DNA of 36,089 nt, taken from contig CANHJG010000041.1 in assembly GCA_947461205.1 (NCBI GenBank), forward strand, positions 1-36,089. Direction: 5' to 3'. The translations under genes were made by a program, and so were the position numbers. Positions 16,235 to 25,422 of the stretch are shown in pieces (the first letter of the stretch is position 1; every line of letters starts with the position of its first letter). A model generated the notes under the pieces. It was given only the letters and a program-made list of their open reading frames with translations, made no database searches and was not told the origin of the DNA. The DNA comes from Opitutia bacterium. Its GTDB lineage: Bacteria; Verrucomicrobiota; Verrucomicrobiia; Opitutales; Opitutaceae.

Positions 16235-17524
16235 TCAGCGTTTAAGTTCGCTCAAAATCACGACGGTGTCCTTGACCGAGTCGGCGACGGCGAGCGTGAA
16301 GCGCCGCGCGAGGTCCGGCACGGCCTGGCCGTTGCCGTCGTAAAACTGCAGGAGCGCAGCCTGATCGCCGGGCGCGAGCCGCAGCGCGCCGAAGCTCAGA
16401 GCTTGCGGCAGGTTGTCCCACATCCGCACGTCGGCGTGCGTCTGCGTGGCGGCGGCGGCGAGCTTGCTTAAAATTCCGACGATCCCCAGCGCGATGGCGG
16501 CCGTCTCGGCCCCGTCGCTCTTGTCCGACTCCGTGACGATCCGGCGGCGCCCTTTCTCGTCGGTCACGACCCGGCGCCTCTCCTGATGGATATTGTTCGC
16601 GGCCACGACCGCGCCGACCAGCGCGACATCGCCGATCGTGTCGGTGGTTTTCTTGAAGACCGCTTTGTTGCCGAGCACATGGTCCATCACCCGGCCCCCG
16701 CGCGTCACCGCCTGAAAATTGAGATTGTCCCACGGCAGGAAATTTACCGTCTGCTCCCCGACCGTGAGCGTGGCGGACCGGATCCGCGAGGGTTCGGTCC
16801 GGAAACGCAGCAGCTCGCCGTTCTCGCCAGCCGCGTATTTGCGCGGGCCGCGGCCAAACTCGACGAAGCAGAGCACGTTGGCCTCCGGGTCGTAGGGCGG
16901 GAGCGGGGTCTTCGTGAGCTTCTGCGCGCGGGCCAGCGCGTCAGAGCCGTCGCCGGCCAATTTCGCGGACGCGAGTCCGTCGAGGTAGTCGAGCAGCACG
17001 TAGTCGCTCTTGTAGGTGTCGGACTCCGCATCGCTGTCGAGCAGTTGCGCCGAGCGAAAACACGCGCGCGCATTGTCCGGCTGGCCATCACGCCAATAGA
17101 GCAGGCCGCGATAATAGAAGGCCATGACGCGCTCGTAGGGCTCGCCGATGAACACCTTCTCCCGCTCCGCGGTAAAGAGCCCGCGGGAGCGCTGCGCGGC
17201 GTCCGCGGGTCCGGAAATTAGACCCCCGATGCGCGCGATGGCATCGTCGAATTTCGCCTTCGCCACCTCGAAATTACCCAGTCGCAGCGCGGTCACGCCC
17301 AGCCGGTATTCCAGCAGCACGCGATCCTTGTCGGGCGCGGCGGCGAGGTCGGCATTGCCGTCGATGATCGGATCGCCGGTGCGCGCCACCGGCGGGCGCT
17401 TCGGTCGGTCGGGCACGGTTTCGCAGCCCGCGAACATCAGCAGCGCGGCGGTGGACAGGGCGAGGAGAGCGACGAACGAAGGGCGGCGCTCGCGGCTCGA
17501 CGGGGCGGGTCGGGAGTCAGTCAT
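16235..17524 (-). CDS. COG3014-like TPR lipoprotein
   Basis: The 429-residue product has a lipoprotein signal (STAALLMFAGC, Cys near residue 34) and an N-terminal helical-repeat region: LLEYRLGVTALRLGNFEVAK and VMAFYYRGLLYWRDGQPDNA with ARACFRSAQLLD read as two TPR units. The second half has NVLCFVEFGRGPRKYAAGEN, MDHVLGNKAVFKKTTDTIGD followed by VALVGAVVAANN, a hydrophobic helix region (AAIALGIVGILSKLAAAATQ) and ADVRMWDNLPQALSFGALRL. The order TPR, VEFGxGP, hydrophobic helices and ADxRxWxxLP is what I remember of COG3014 proteins, which in several Proteobacteria lie with LpoB and YcfL. The role is unknown. It is 39 bases upstream of the YcfL-like gene and 42 bases downstream of the LpoB-like gene. 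Confidence 0.75.
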   Translation of the reverse strand: MTDSRPAPSSRERRPSFVALLALSTAALLMFAGCETVPDRPKRPPVARTGDPIIDGNADLAAAPDKDRVLLEYRLGVTALRLGNFEVAKAKFDDAIARIGGLISGPADAAQRSRGLFTAEREKVFIGEPYERVMAFYYRGLLYWRDGQPDNARACFRSAQLLDSDAESDTYKSDYVLLDYLDGLASAKLAGDGSDALARAQKLTKTPLPPYDPEANVLCFVEFGRGPRKYAAGENGELLRFRTEPSRIRSATLTVGEQTVNFLPWDNLNFQAVTRGGRVMDHVLGNKAVFKKTTDTIGDVALVGAVVAANNIHQERRRVVTDEKGRRRIVTESDKSDGAETAAIALGIVGILSKLAAAATQTHADVRMWDNLPQALSFGALRLAPGDQAALLQFYDGNGQAVPDLARRFTLAVADSVKDTVVILSELKR

Positions 17525-17566
17525 AAGGTTTGCGGCGCGCTGGCGGGCGCCGCAACGCGACGGAGA

Positions 17567-18202
17567 TTACCGATACGCAGCGTCCTCGAGTCCCTGCTTT
17601 TTGATTTCGGCCAAATCCTCCCAGACGATCTCGCTCGTGCGAGCGTCGGTGAGCCGGAAGCTGTAAAGCACATAGTCGCTCGTCCCCTGCGAGGTGCGCG
17701 TGCTCATGCCCTCGAGTTTGCCGGTGAGAAAATAATCGGCGCCCCGGAACTCGACGACATTCGGATCGCTGCTCGCGGTGACCTGCCCGGACTGCTTGAG
17801 CGCCCGCTCGCGCTCCAGCGTCTTCATCATCTCGCGGTCGAGGAAACTCACGCGGCCGGCCGCCTTGGAGTTCAACTGGGTGCGGATGCGCGTGAGAAAA
17901 ATATCCTTATTGAGCGGGAACCGCGTGTTGTTCACCACGGGCTCCAACACGACGCGCGGCTTGGTCTGGGCGCGGGCGATCTCGGGAATGCCCAAGATGC
18001 TGCGCGCCATCTTGTCCGTGACGGACACGAGGTCCTGCGATTCGACGCCGGTGCCCTGCACGAAGCCTTTTTCGTCGGGGCGCATCTCGGTGACGGCCAC
18101 GCCAGAGGGATTTTTCACGCCCTGCGTGGTTTCGCAGCCGGTGAAAAAAACCGGGATCGCGGCGGCGCTCGCGAGGGTAAAGAAACGGGAGGTGGTATTC
18201 AT
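17567..18202 (-). CDS. lpoB: LpoB-like penicillin-binding protein activator lipoprotein
   Basis: The 211-residue product has a lipoprotein signal (AAAIPVFFTGC, Cys near residue 23). The C-terminal domain matches LpoB: RVVLEPVVNNTRFPLNKDIF, TRIRTQLNSKAAGRVSFLDR, GADYFLTGKLEGMSTRTSQG and YSFRLTDARTSEIVWEDLAE. E. coli LpoB is an outer-membrane lipoprotein that reaches through peptidoglycan and stimulates PBP1B; it has a Pro-rich linker before this domain. Here the linker of about 55 residues (from residue 24) is not Pro-rich, so partner and reach may differ. Many family members outside Enterobacteria carry this domain without shown PBP activation, so the exact role is inferred. Confidence 0.8.
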   Translation of the reverse strand: MNTTSRFFTLASAAAIPVFFTGCETTQGVKNPSGVAVTEMRPDEKGFVQGTGVESQDLVSVTDKMARSILGIPEIARAQTKPRVVLEPVVNNTRFPLNKDIFLTRIRTQLNSKAAGRVSFLDREMMKTLERERALKQSGQVTASSDPNVVEFRGADYFLTGKLEGMSTRTSQGTSDYVLYSFRLTDARTSEIVWEDLAEIKKQGLEDAAYR

Positions 18203-18247
18203 GAAGGGTGTCGAAAAATGCGGATCGGTTGCGCCGCGGCGCGGGAC

Positions 18248-18949
18248 TCAGCGGCCAAACAGCGTGTTCGCCTGCCCCATCGGCGCAGCGTTGCCGTAAT
18301 AATTGTTGATGATCGTGACTTGCTGCGGCGCGGCGGCCGGAGCCGGCTGCACGGGTGCCTGCACGACGACCGGTAGGGCCGACTCCACATAAACCGGCGG
18401 ACGTTCCCAAATCACCGCCCGGCGGTTCGCGTCGGCGACGGATCCGAGAATCCAGCCCAACCCCGCGCCCCACGCGGCCCCGCGCCAGCCGTTGTGGCCG
18501 AAACTGCCGCTGTTGTGGCCGATGATGCCGCCCGCGAGGGCTCCGAGCAACACCCCGTCGGCCGCGGCACTGCCGGCATCGTAACCGCCGCCATAATACC
18601 CGCCGCGGTAGTAGCCGCCCCAGCCATAATACCCGCCGTGCACCGGGCCGCGATCCACGACCGGCGCAGCTCGGTAAATATAGGGCGAATCGTAGCGCGG
18701 CCCCCGGGGCTGCGGCGCCCGGCGCGCCTCGTTGTCGCGCCCGACGGCCGAACCGATCACCGCTCCGACCCCCGCGCCGATGGCGGCACCTTTCCCGCCG
18801 TTATGGTTCAGACTGCCGCTGTTGTGGCCGATAACCGCGCCAGCAATGCCGCCGATCACCGCCCCGTTGACTGTCTCCGGACGAAAAACCTGCGCCGATG
18901 CGGGTGCGAGGGCCAGGAGCGCGAGACCGAGTGAAATGGGCGTTTTCAT
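18248..18949 (-). CDS. Exported protein with two glycine-zipper domains
   Basis: The 233-residue product starts at the ATG at 18949 with a signal peptide (MKTPISLGLALLALAPASA); the frame upstream to 18988 lacks signal-like residues. Two copies of one module follow. Copy 1 (about residues 27-68) has AVIGGIAGAVIGHNSGSLNH, NGGKGAAIGAGVGAVIGSAV; copy 2 (about residues 132-175) has VLLGALAGGIIGHNSGSFGH, NGWRGAAWGAGLGWILGSVA. Between them is a Gly/Tyr-rich stretch with GGYYGWGGYYRGGYYGGGYD. The C-terminus has VQPAPAAAPQQVTIINNYYG. Glycine zippers insert into membranes and are found in outer-membrane-associated proteins. It is first of five envelope genes on this strand, 45 bases before the LpoB-like gene. 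Confidence 0.8.
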   Translation of the reverse strand: MKTPISLGLALLALAPASAQVFRPETVNGAVIGGIAGAVIGHNSGSLNHNGGKGAAIGAGVGAVIGSAVGRDNEARRAPQPRGPRYDSPYIYRAAPVVDRGPVHGGYYGWGGYYRGGYYGGGYDAGSAAADGVLLGALAGGIIGHNSGSFGHNGWRGAAWGAGLGWILGSVADANRRAVIWERPPVYVESALPVVVQAPVQPAPAAAPQQVTIINNYYGNAAPMGQANTLFGR

Positions 18950-19057
18950 GGAAGAAGTGCAGCGTGTCCGACACGGACGGAACCGCAAGGTTTCACCGAA
19001 CGCGCGCCCGGCAGGTACCCCGGCGGCGGGACCGATGAGCGGAAAGCGCTCGCGGCC

Positions 19058-20374
19058 CTAGTCCACCCGGTAGAGATGCGTTTTCGTCCGCAGGAAGAGT
19101 GCGTTCCCCGCCACGGCGGGCGACGCCATAAAACCGCTTTCCAACTTGTTTTCCGCAAGTTTCCGGAAGGTCCGGCCCGCCGCCAACACCGTCACATGCC
19201 CCGCTTCGCTGAACAAATAGATGCGACCGCCGGCGTACAGCGGCGACGCGGAGTAGGTCCCCGGCACCCGCTCCCGCCACACTTCGGCGCCCGTCTTCGC
19301 CTCCAGACAGGTCGCGATCCCGCTGTCATCCACTAAGGTGACGAGGTCGTCGTGCACGATGATCGAAGGCTTGTTCGGCACGTTCTTCTTTTCCTTCCAC
19401 GCGATTTGCGACTCGGGCAACACGCCCTGGCCGCCGAGTTTCACCGCCAACAACTGGCCCTTGGAAAAACCCGTTTGAAAAAAAACTAGGCCGTGCGCCA
19501 CAACCGGACGGCTGCTGGAACTGTGCTGGCCGCGCTCCTCGAGCCGCCACAGCTCCGCGCCCGTGGCCGGCTCGTAAGCGTAGTGCGCTTTCGCCCCGCT
19601 GCTCAGCAAAATACTCCGGCCGTCCGCGGTGACGACCTGCGGCGTCGAAAACGCCTTGCGAAAATCGCCCTGCGCGGCCGGCTGGCCCGCCGCATCGAGA
19701 TCCTTGAAATCCACCGACCGGTTCACCTTCCACACCGTCTTCCCCGTCCGCTTGTCGAGCGCGACGACGAACTGGAAATCGCTCCCGTCAAAATTCATGA
19801 TCAGCAGATCCCCGTGCAAAATCGGCGACGAGCCCGCGGCGCGAAAATGGTTGCACACAAAATCCGTGCGCTGCCACAGGACCGCGCCGGTCTTCGTGTC
19901 GACGCACGCCGTGCCCGACGATCCGAACGTCACGTAGATCCGCCCCTCCTCGATCACGGGCGTCGGCGAAGCATAGGAATTGAACGGATGGCAAAATTGC
20001 GGCTCCGCCACGCGAAACAAAACCACGTCGCGCACAATCGCCCCCGTTGCTTTGTTCACACAGACGAGGGACAACTCCCCGCCTTTGTCCGTCGCCGTCG
20101 TGACCCACACCTGATCGTCCCACACCACCGGCGAAGACCACGCTTTCCCGTGGATCGCCGTCTTCCATTTCACGTGCTCCCCCTCGCCGAAGCTCAGCGG
20201 CAGCTCCGTCGCCACCGCGTGGCCGTCACCGCCGGGTCCGCGAAACTGCGGCCACGCCTCGCCCGCGTGGACCGCGGCGAGGAAAAATCCCGCCACCGAT
20301 AACACAGCTGCGGCCGACCGATGACCAAACAACAACGCGGGGGAGAAGCGGGAGGCAAACATGGGGGTCCCCAT
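19058..20374 (-). CDS. Secreted PQQ-like beta-propeller protein
   Basis: The product is about 438 residues from the ATG at 20374; a second ATG at 20362 is equally possible, and the frame continues upstream to 20413. It has a signal region ([20 protein letters not shown]) followed by [11 protein letters not shown], a start motif very common in planctomycete and verrucomicrobial PQQ-propeller proteins. Repeats of the PQQ type follow: [76 protein letters not shown], giving a BamB-like propeller. No cofactor-binding enzyme motif is visible, so a structural or sugar-related periplasmic role is as likely as dehydrogenase activity. A short palindrome (CATGGGG-gt-CCCCATG) overlaps the two start codons. 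Confidence 0.85.
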   Translation of the reverse strand: MGTPMFASRFSPALLFGHRSAAAVLSVAGFFLAAVHAGEAWPQFRGPGGDGHAVATELPLSFGEGEHVKWKTAIHGKAWSSPVVWDDQVWVTTATDKGGELSLVCVNKATGAIVRDVVLFRVAEPQFCHPFNSYASPTPVIEEGRIYVTFGSSGTACVDTKTGAVLWQRTDFVCNHFRAAGSSPILHGDLLIMNFDGSDFQFVVALDKRTGKTVWKVNRSVDFKDLDAAGQPAAQGDFRKAFSTPQVVTADGRSILLSSGAKAHYAYEPATGAELWRLEERGQHSSSSRPVVAHGLVFFQTGFSKGQLLAVKLGGQGVLPESQIAWKEKKNVPNKPSIIVHDDLVTLVDDSGIATCLEAKTGAEVWRERVPGTYSASPLYAGGRIYLFSEAGHVTVLAAGRTFRKLAENKLESGFMASPAVAGNALFLRTKTHLYRVD

Positions 20375-20457
20375 GCGAAGGGTACCGCGCGCTCCCGACA
20401 ATCCCGAAAACACCCTTCGCGCCGGTTTTACCTTCCCGGCGCCGCGGCCCGCCGGGC

Positions 20458-20700
20458 CCCCTCGAATACGCCCTCGAGGGCGGCGTGTTCGGCGGCGGCG
20501 TGCAATGGCTCCGCGAGGGCCTCGGCGTCCTTGCCCGCTCTACCGATCTCGAACACCTCGCCGACCCCGTGCGCGACAACGGCGGCGTCTGCCTCGTCCC
20601 CGCCTTTGTCCGTCTCGGCGCCCCGCATTGGGACGCCACGGCCCGCGGCACCATCGTCGGCCTCACCCGCGGCAGCTCCGCCGCCCACGCGCGCCCCGCC
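20458..20700 (+). pseudogene. glpK: Glycerol kinase remnant
   Basis: About 80 codons in one frame give [20 protein letters not shown], then [40 protein letters not shown] and [16 protein letters not shown]. This matches the middle of glycerol kinase, where the conserved run is YALEG..F..G..IQWLRD, then GVY.VPAF.GLGAPYWD, then ARG.I.GLTRG. Homology stops on both sides: upstream the frame turns to Arg/Pro-rich noise, and downstream the expected ATLESIAYQ-type block is absent. A full glycerol kinase is about 500 residues, so this is a decayed fragment and not a gene. No intact glpK is in the window. Confidence 0.75.
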
Positions 20701-20881
20701 CAACGTGGCCGCCGCGCCCCCGCCGGCCGCACCCCTCGGCGTGACCGCTCCGCCGCCCTAGTCCGACCCGCCGCGCCCGGCAAAACCCACAGCGCCGGCC
20801 CGCCGCATTTTCCGCCCCCCGGCGTAACTTCGCGAGTTGTGTCCCGACCCGCGACCGCTACGGTCCCGCCCACTCGCCTCC

Positions 20882-23800
20882 ATGAAGTTTGTCCGTCTCG
20901 CGCTCCTCCTGCTCACCCCTGTCGTCCGCACTCCCGCGGACGAGCCCGCCACGCCGGAAAAATCGCTCCCCGCCACCCCGGCGGAACCCACCAATCCCAC
21001 CCCCGCGCCCGCCGCCCGCATCACCCCTCCGCCCCCCGCCACCGGCACAGCCAAATCAACCGCGCACCCGAACTCCGCCCCCGCTTCCACCGCGCCCCAA
21101 ACCAAGCCCGCCGTCAAGTCCGCCCCCGCCGATTCGGCCCCCGCGAAAAGAACCGACCCGACAAAAGCCGCCGGACGCGACGCCGCGAAGGAATCCTTCA
21201 ACATCGAAGAACTCCGCGAAAAAGCCGCCAACGGCAACTCCATCGCCCAGTACAATCTCGGTCTGGCCTACGCCCAGGGCCTCGGCGTTCCCGTCAATCT
21301 GCCCGAAGCTTACGTCTGGCTCTCGCTCGCCTCCGAAAAAGCCACCACCGGCAAGGCCTTCGAACGCCTCATCGGCACGATGTCCAACGCCCAGATTGCC
21401 GAGGGCAACAAGCAGCTCGTCGTCCTCCGCGATCCCGCCAACGCCACCGTCATCGCCAAGCTCCCGGTCGCCAACCCTTCCCCCCTCCCGTCCGCCGCCG
21501 ATCCCGTCGAACCCCCGGTTCTGTCGGCGTCGGAGACCCCGCCCGACGGGATCGCCCCACTCTTCCTCCCCGCCCGCACCATCGCCGAAATCGCCGCGGC
21601 GCAGGCCGCCGCGAACCCCGGCTCCACCGCTCTCGGTTCCGGCCCCGCCTCGAACCGCCCGACCGCCCGCGCCGACGACGTGGCGCCGTCGACCCCCGGC
21701 TCCGCCACCGCGGCCGCCGCGCCCACCGCCACCCGCGCCACGGCCGCCGCCGGCAAGACCCCGGAAATCGCCCGCGCCGAAACCGCCCTCGCCGAGCCAT
21801 CCCGCGCCCTCGCCACCGCCCGCGCCGAGGCCGAGAAAATCCGCAGCGCCCTCGCCAACGAAAAGGCCCGCGTCGCCAGTCTCTCCGCCGCCTTCACCGC
21901 CCAGTCCGCCGCCCTCGCCGAAGAGCAACGCCTCTCTGCCGCCACCGTCGCCCGCCTCGCCGCCGAACGCGACGCCCTCTCGAACCGCCTCACCCAAATC
22001 GAAAACACCCCCCGCGGCAGCTCGCCGTCCGCCGGCACCGGCTTCTCCTCCGCCCAACCGGCCTTCGATGCTCCGTCGTCCGCCCAGGCCTCCACCGCCG
22101 ACCGCGACTCTCTCCCCCCGCGTCTCAATCAAACCCGGACCGCCCTCTCCCCCGAAATCGCCGCGCGCTCCCCCGCCCTCCCGACCGCCCAGTCCACCGC
22201 CGCAGAGCTCGCCCAGACCCGCGCCCGCATCGAAGACCTCAGCACCCACCTCCGCACCGACGCCGCCCCCCGCACCGACGTCGACGCCACCCGCTTCCGC
22301 TCGGAACTCGCCGAACTTCGCACCCAAGTCGACCGCACAACCAACGCCCTCACCACCCGCCTCGACCAAACCGAAGCCAGCCTCTCCGCCCAACTCTCCG
22401 CCGCCGCGCGCTCCGCCGACCTCTCCGCCAACGCCACCGTCGCGGCCGAAACCGCGGCCCTCACCGCCACCACCCAACTCGCCGACGTCCGCGCGCAACT
22501 CGCCACCGCCTCCGCCCAGGCCGCCGCTTCCGCCGCCGCCGCCGCCGCCCACGCCGCCGCCCACGCCAACACGCTCGCCCAAGTCGACGCGCTCACCGCC
22601 GAAAAAATCCGCACCGCCGAGCAGATCGCGAAAACCGCCCTCACTACCGCCGAATCCATCGCCAAATTCGCCGCGGAAAAAGAAACCCTCGCCGGCCGCC
22701 TCGCCCAACTCGAATCCGACCACCAAGCCACCTTGTCCGCCGCCGCCGCCTTCAAGGCGGACGCCCGCCAACAACTTTCCACCGTTTCCGCCGAAGCCGC
22801 CGCCGCCACGGCCAAAGCCCGCGAACTCGCAGTCCCCCAACCCGCCCTTGTCGCCGCCCAGACCCTCGCCGCCCGCGTCACCGCCGAAAACGAATCGCTC
22901 GCCGCCCAGCTCCGCGCCACCCAAACCGCCACCGCCGCCAGCCTCATCGCCGCCCGCGCCGAGGCCTCCACCGATGCCCTGCGCCGCGCCGAAGCGTCCC
23001 TCGCCGCCGAAAAATCCCAGACCGCATCACTCGGCGAAAAACTCACCGCCACCGCGTCGGCCCGCGCCGAGGCCGAGCAACAACTCCGCGCCGCCACCGC
23101 CTCCGCCGACACCCTGGCCGCCCAGCTGAAGTCCCTCCAGTCCGCCGGCGAATCCGCCCGGGCCCGCGCCCTCGCCGACGCCACCACCCAGGCCGACGCC
23201 CTCGCGCGGGCCAAGGCTGCCCTCACCCCACTTACCCAAGAAAAAGACGCTCTCACCGCGCGCCTCGCCAAAGCCGAAGCCGATCTCGCCGCCGCCTCCT
23301 CCGTCCAGTCCGCCGGCACCGCGGAATCGTCCGCCGCCGCCGCCGCGCTCGCCGCCGAACAGTCCCGCACAGCGTCGCTCTCCGCCGATCTCGCCGCGAA
23401 GACCGGCGCGCTCGTACAACTCTCCGCCGACCTCGACGCCGCCCGGCGTGCCACGGTTGAAACCGGGGCCAAAGCCGCCGTCGAGCTCTCCGCCCTGCGC
23501 ACTCAGCTTCAGACCCTCGAGTCCGACCGCGCCAGGGCCGCGGAAATCCTCGCAAAATCCGAAGCCGCCGCCACCGCCTTCGCCACCGATCTCGCCGCCG
23601 CCCAGGCCGCCCGCTCCGCCCAAGTCGCGACCCTCGCCTCCCTCTCCGCCGAAAAAGACGGCCTCGCCGCTCGTCTTGCCCAAGCCGAGTCCGCCGCTCG
23701 GACCACCGGCGAAGCCCAGACCACGGCCGCCACCCTCGCCCTCGAACTCGCGGATGCCCGCCGCGCGTTCGCCGCCGAAAAAGCGCGCCTCGCCGATCTT

Positions 23801-24865
23801 TCCGCCGCCGCCGCGGCCCAGACCGAGTCACTGGCGAAACTCGCCGCCGAAAAAACCGCGCTCCTCACCGAACTCAACTCCACCGTCACCGCCACTGCGG
23901 GCTCCTCCGCCGAGGCCCTCGCAAAAGTCGCGGCCCAGCTCGCCGCCGAACAATCCAAGGCCGCCGCCCTCGCCACCGAGGCGAAGTCCGCCGCCGCGGC
24001 GCTCGCACAATCCGAATCCGCCCGCGCCCAGCTCGCCGCCGAAAAAGCCGCCCTCGCCCGCGATCTCGCCGCCGCCCAAACCGCGGGCTCTGCCAACGCC
24101 GCCGCCGCCCGCGCCACGGCGGAATCCGCCGCCACCGCCCAAGCCACCGTCCGCGAACGGGAGGCCAGCCTCGCGCGCCTCACGGCCGACCACGCCGCTC
24201 TCGCGGCCCGCCTCGCCGACCCCTCCGCCCAAGACGCCGCCGCGAAGATTGCCACCGCCAAAGACGAAGCCCAGCGCGCCGCCCAAGCCCGGGCCGACGC
24301 CGAGGAAAAACTCGCCGTCGCTCTCCGCGCCTATTCCGTCCTCACGCAGGAGCGCGACCACCTTGCCGCCGCCGTCGCCGCCGCCAAACCCGCGCCCGGC
24401 CCGGCCCCCGAACTCGAGCCCCGCCTCCGTCAGCTCGAAGCCGAAAAATCCGCGCTCGCCGCCGACTTGTCCGCCCAAACCTCCGCCGCGACCGACACCG
24501 CCGAGAAACTCGCGCAAGCCCTCCGCTCCTATTCGATCGTCGTCGAGGAGCGCGACGCCCTCGCCGCCCGCTCCGCCAAACTCACCGCCGCCGCGGAGGC
24601 CGCCGCCTCCCACCGCGAACCCACCCGCCCGGCCCCCGCCGCTGCGCCCGCCGCACCGACCCGCCCCGCCCCTGTCGCGGCCACGCCGCCCCCGGCATCG
24701 ATTCCCGCCCGCACCCACACCATCGTCGTCGGCGATACTCTCACCAAAATTTCCCAATACTACTACGGCGCCGCCAGCCGCTGGCCCGAAATTCTCGCCG
24801 CCAACCGCGACGTCCTGCGCAGCGAACGCGACCTCATCGCCGGCCGCTTCCTCCGAATTCCTTGA
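20882..24865 (+). CDS. Giant Ala-rich coiled-coil protein with Sel1-like motif and LysM domain
   Basis: The product is 1327 residues from the ATG at 20882 ([13 protein letters not shown], signal-like); the frame extends upstream to 20837 without signal character. Order of parts: Pro/Ala/Thr-rich linker (about 20-100); one Sel1-like repeat (about 110-152, [20 protein letters not shown] then [18 protein letters not shown]); a second disordered Pro/Ala stretch; a very long Ala/Glu/Leu-rich coiled coil (about 285-1240) built of short units such as LAAEKxxLxARLAxAE; and a C-terminal LysM domain (about 1276-1327, [20 protein letters not shown] with [10 protein letters not shown]). Just before LysM, two related units [20 protein letters not shown] and [20 protein letters not shown] repeat. 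LysM binds peptidoglycan, so this is probably a periplasmic fibre anchored to the cell wall. Confidence 0.85.
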   Translation: MKFVRLALLLLTPVVRTPADEPATPEKSLPATPAEPTNPTPAPAARITPPPPATGTAKSTAHPNSAPASTAPQTKPAVKSAPADSAPAKRTDPTKAAGRDAAKESFNIEELREKAANGNSIAQYNLGLAYAQGLGVPVNLPEAYVWLSLASEKATTGKAFERLIGTMSNAQIAEGNKQLVVLRDPANATVIAKLPVANPSPLPSAADPVEPPVLSASETPPDGIAPLFLPARTIAEIAAAQAAANPGSTALGSGPASNRPTARADDVAPSTPGSATAAAAPTATRATAAAGKTPEIARAETALAEPSRALATARAEAEKIRSALANEKARVASLSAAFTAQSAALAEEQRLSAATVARLAAERDALSNRLTQIENTPRGSSPSAGTGFSSAQPAFDAPSSAQASTADRDSLPPRLNQTRTALSPEIAARSPALPTAQSTAAELAQTRARIEDLSTHLRTDAAPRTDVDATRFRSELAELRTQVDRTTNALTTRLDQTEASLSAQLSAAARSADLSANATVAAETAALTATTQLADVRAQLATASAQAAASAAAAAAHAAAHANTLAQVDALTAEKIRTAEQIAKTALTTAESIAKFAAEKETLAGRLAQLESDHQATLSAAAAFKADARQQLSTVSAEAAAATAKARELAVPQPALVAAQTLAARVTAENESLAAQLRATQTATAASLIAARAEASTDALRRAEASLAAEKSQTASLGEKLTATASARAEAEQQLRAATASADTLAAQLKSLQSAGESARARALADATTQADALARAKAALTPLTQEKDALTARLAKAEADLAAASSVQSAGTAESSAAAAALAAEQSRTASLSADLAAKTGALVQLSADLDAARRATVETGAKAAVELSALRTQLQTLESDRARAAEILAKSEAAATAFATDLAAAQAARSAQVATLASLSAEKDGLAARLAQAESAARTTGEAQTTAATLALELADARRAFAAEKARLADLSAAAAAQTESLAKLAAEKTALLTELNSTVTATAGSSAEALAKVAAQLAAEQSKAAALATEAKSAAAALAQSESARAQLAAEKAALARDLAAAQTAGSANAAAARATAESAATAQATVREREASLARLTADHAALAARLADPSAQDAAAKIATAKDEAQRAAQARADAEEKLAVALRAYSVLTQERDHLAAAVAAAKPAPGPAPELEPRLRQLEAEKSALAADLSAQTSAATDTAEKLAQALRSYSIVVEERDALAARSAKLTAAAEAAASHREPTRPAPAAAPAAPTRPAPVAATPPPASIPARTHTIVVGDTLTKISQYYYGAASRWPEILAANRDVLRSERDLIAGRFLRIP

Positions 24866-25422
24866 AATTCGTCCGCCCTCCCCGCCCGTTTTTTCGCCTG
24901 CCATCACCCCTTTTTTGGGCGTAATTTCCGCCCCTTTTCCAGGGTTGCTCTTCGCGCCTCACCTGGCCCCGGTCCCGCCAGAGGCGATTCAGCCGCTTCA
25001 GTCCGTTTCTGCCCGCTCTCGCGCTTTTCGCGCTCGGCGGCGGCGGCTCTGTTCACGTCGGCCACCTGCCCCCTCCTGGCACAACCGTCGTCGGCCACGA
25101 CCGTCTCAGGCAGAAAAAATCCGAGCTCCGCACCAAGAAAAGATCCTCCAACCGGAACTCGCCCTGGCCCGCGCCCAAGGTAGCTCCCTCCGCTTCGCCA
25201 TCCAAAATCGCGCCGCCGACGGCCACCCCTCGCGCCGTCTCACCGAAAAAGTATCCGCGCCCTCAGGCGCACCCTCTCCTTTGCCAAGAACCGCCAGCTC
25301 AGCGGCGCCTGCCCCCTCAAACCCCGCAGGGAGCTCGCAGTCCCGCAGGAATGACCTTCTGGTCCGCGGTGCCCCATGTCGGCTGGTCCTCGGAAACTAC
25401 GCGGACGGTCCGCCGGGCGCCC
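24866..25422. other. 557-base gap with no convincing gene
   Basis: The stretch lies between the LysM protein and the convergent AEC transporter. Frames across it are mostly Pro/Ser/Arg-rich noise. One piece on the plus strand from about 25120 (EKILQPELALARAQGSSLRF then AIQNRAADGHPSRRLTEK) has a more protein-like composition and could be a decayed relic, but it has no start, no recognisable family and runs into noise. A weak terminator-like hairpin lies at 24917. Confidence 0.5.
24917..24938 (+). terminator. Weak terminator-like hairpin after the LysM gene
   Basis: GGGCG-taatttc-CGCCC followed by CTTTT lies 51 bases after the stop codon of the coiled-coil LysM gene. The 5-bp stem is GC-only but short and the T-run has only four T, so it is a candidate only. 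Confidence 0.35.

Noticed and set aside
20485-23460. A 991-codon plus-strand frame overlapping the coiled-coil gene
   Set aside because: Only its first 75 codons are meaningful (the glycerol kinase relic); the rest is Arg/Pro/His-rich and is the shifted frame of the Ala-rich gene.
21780-24600. DNA-level tandem repeats in the coiled-coil gene
   Set aside because: The repetition is low-complexity Ala/Glu codon use (GCC, GAA, CTC) and no exact repeat unit or CRISPR-like spacing is present.
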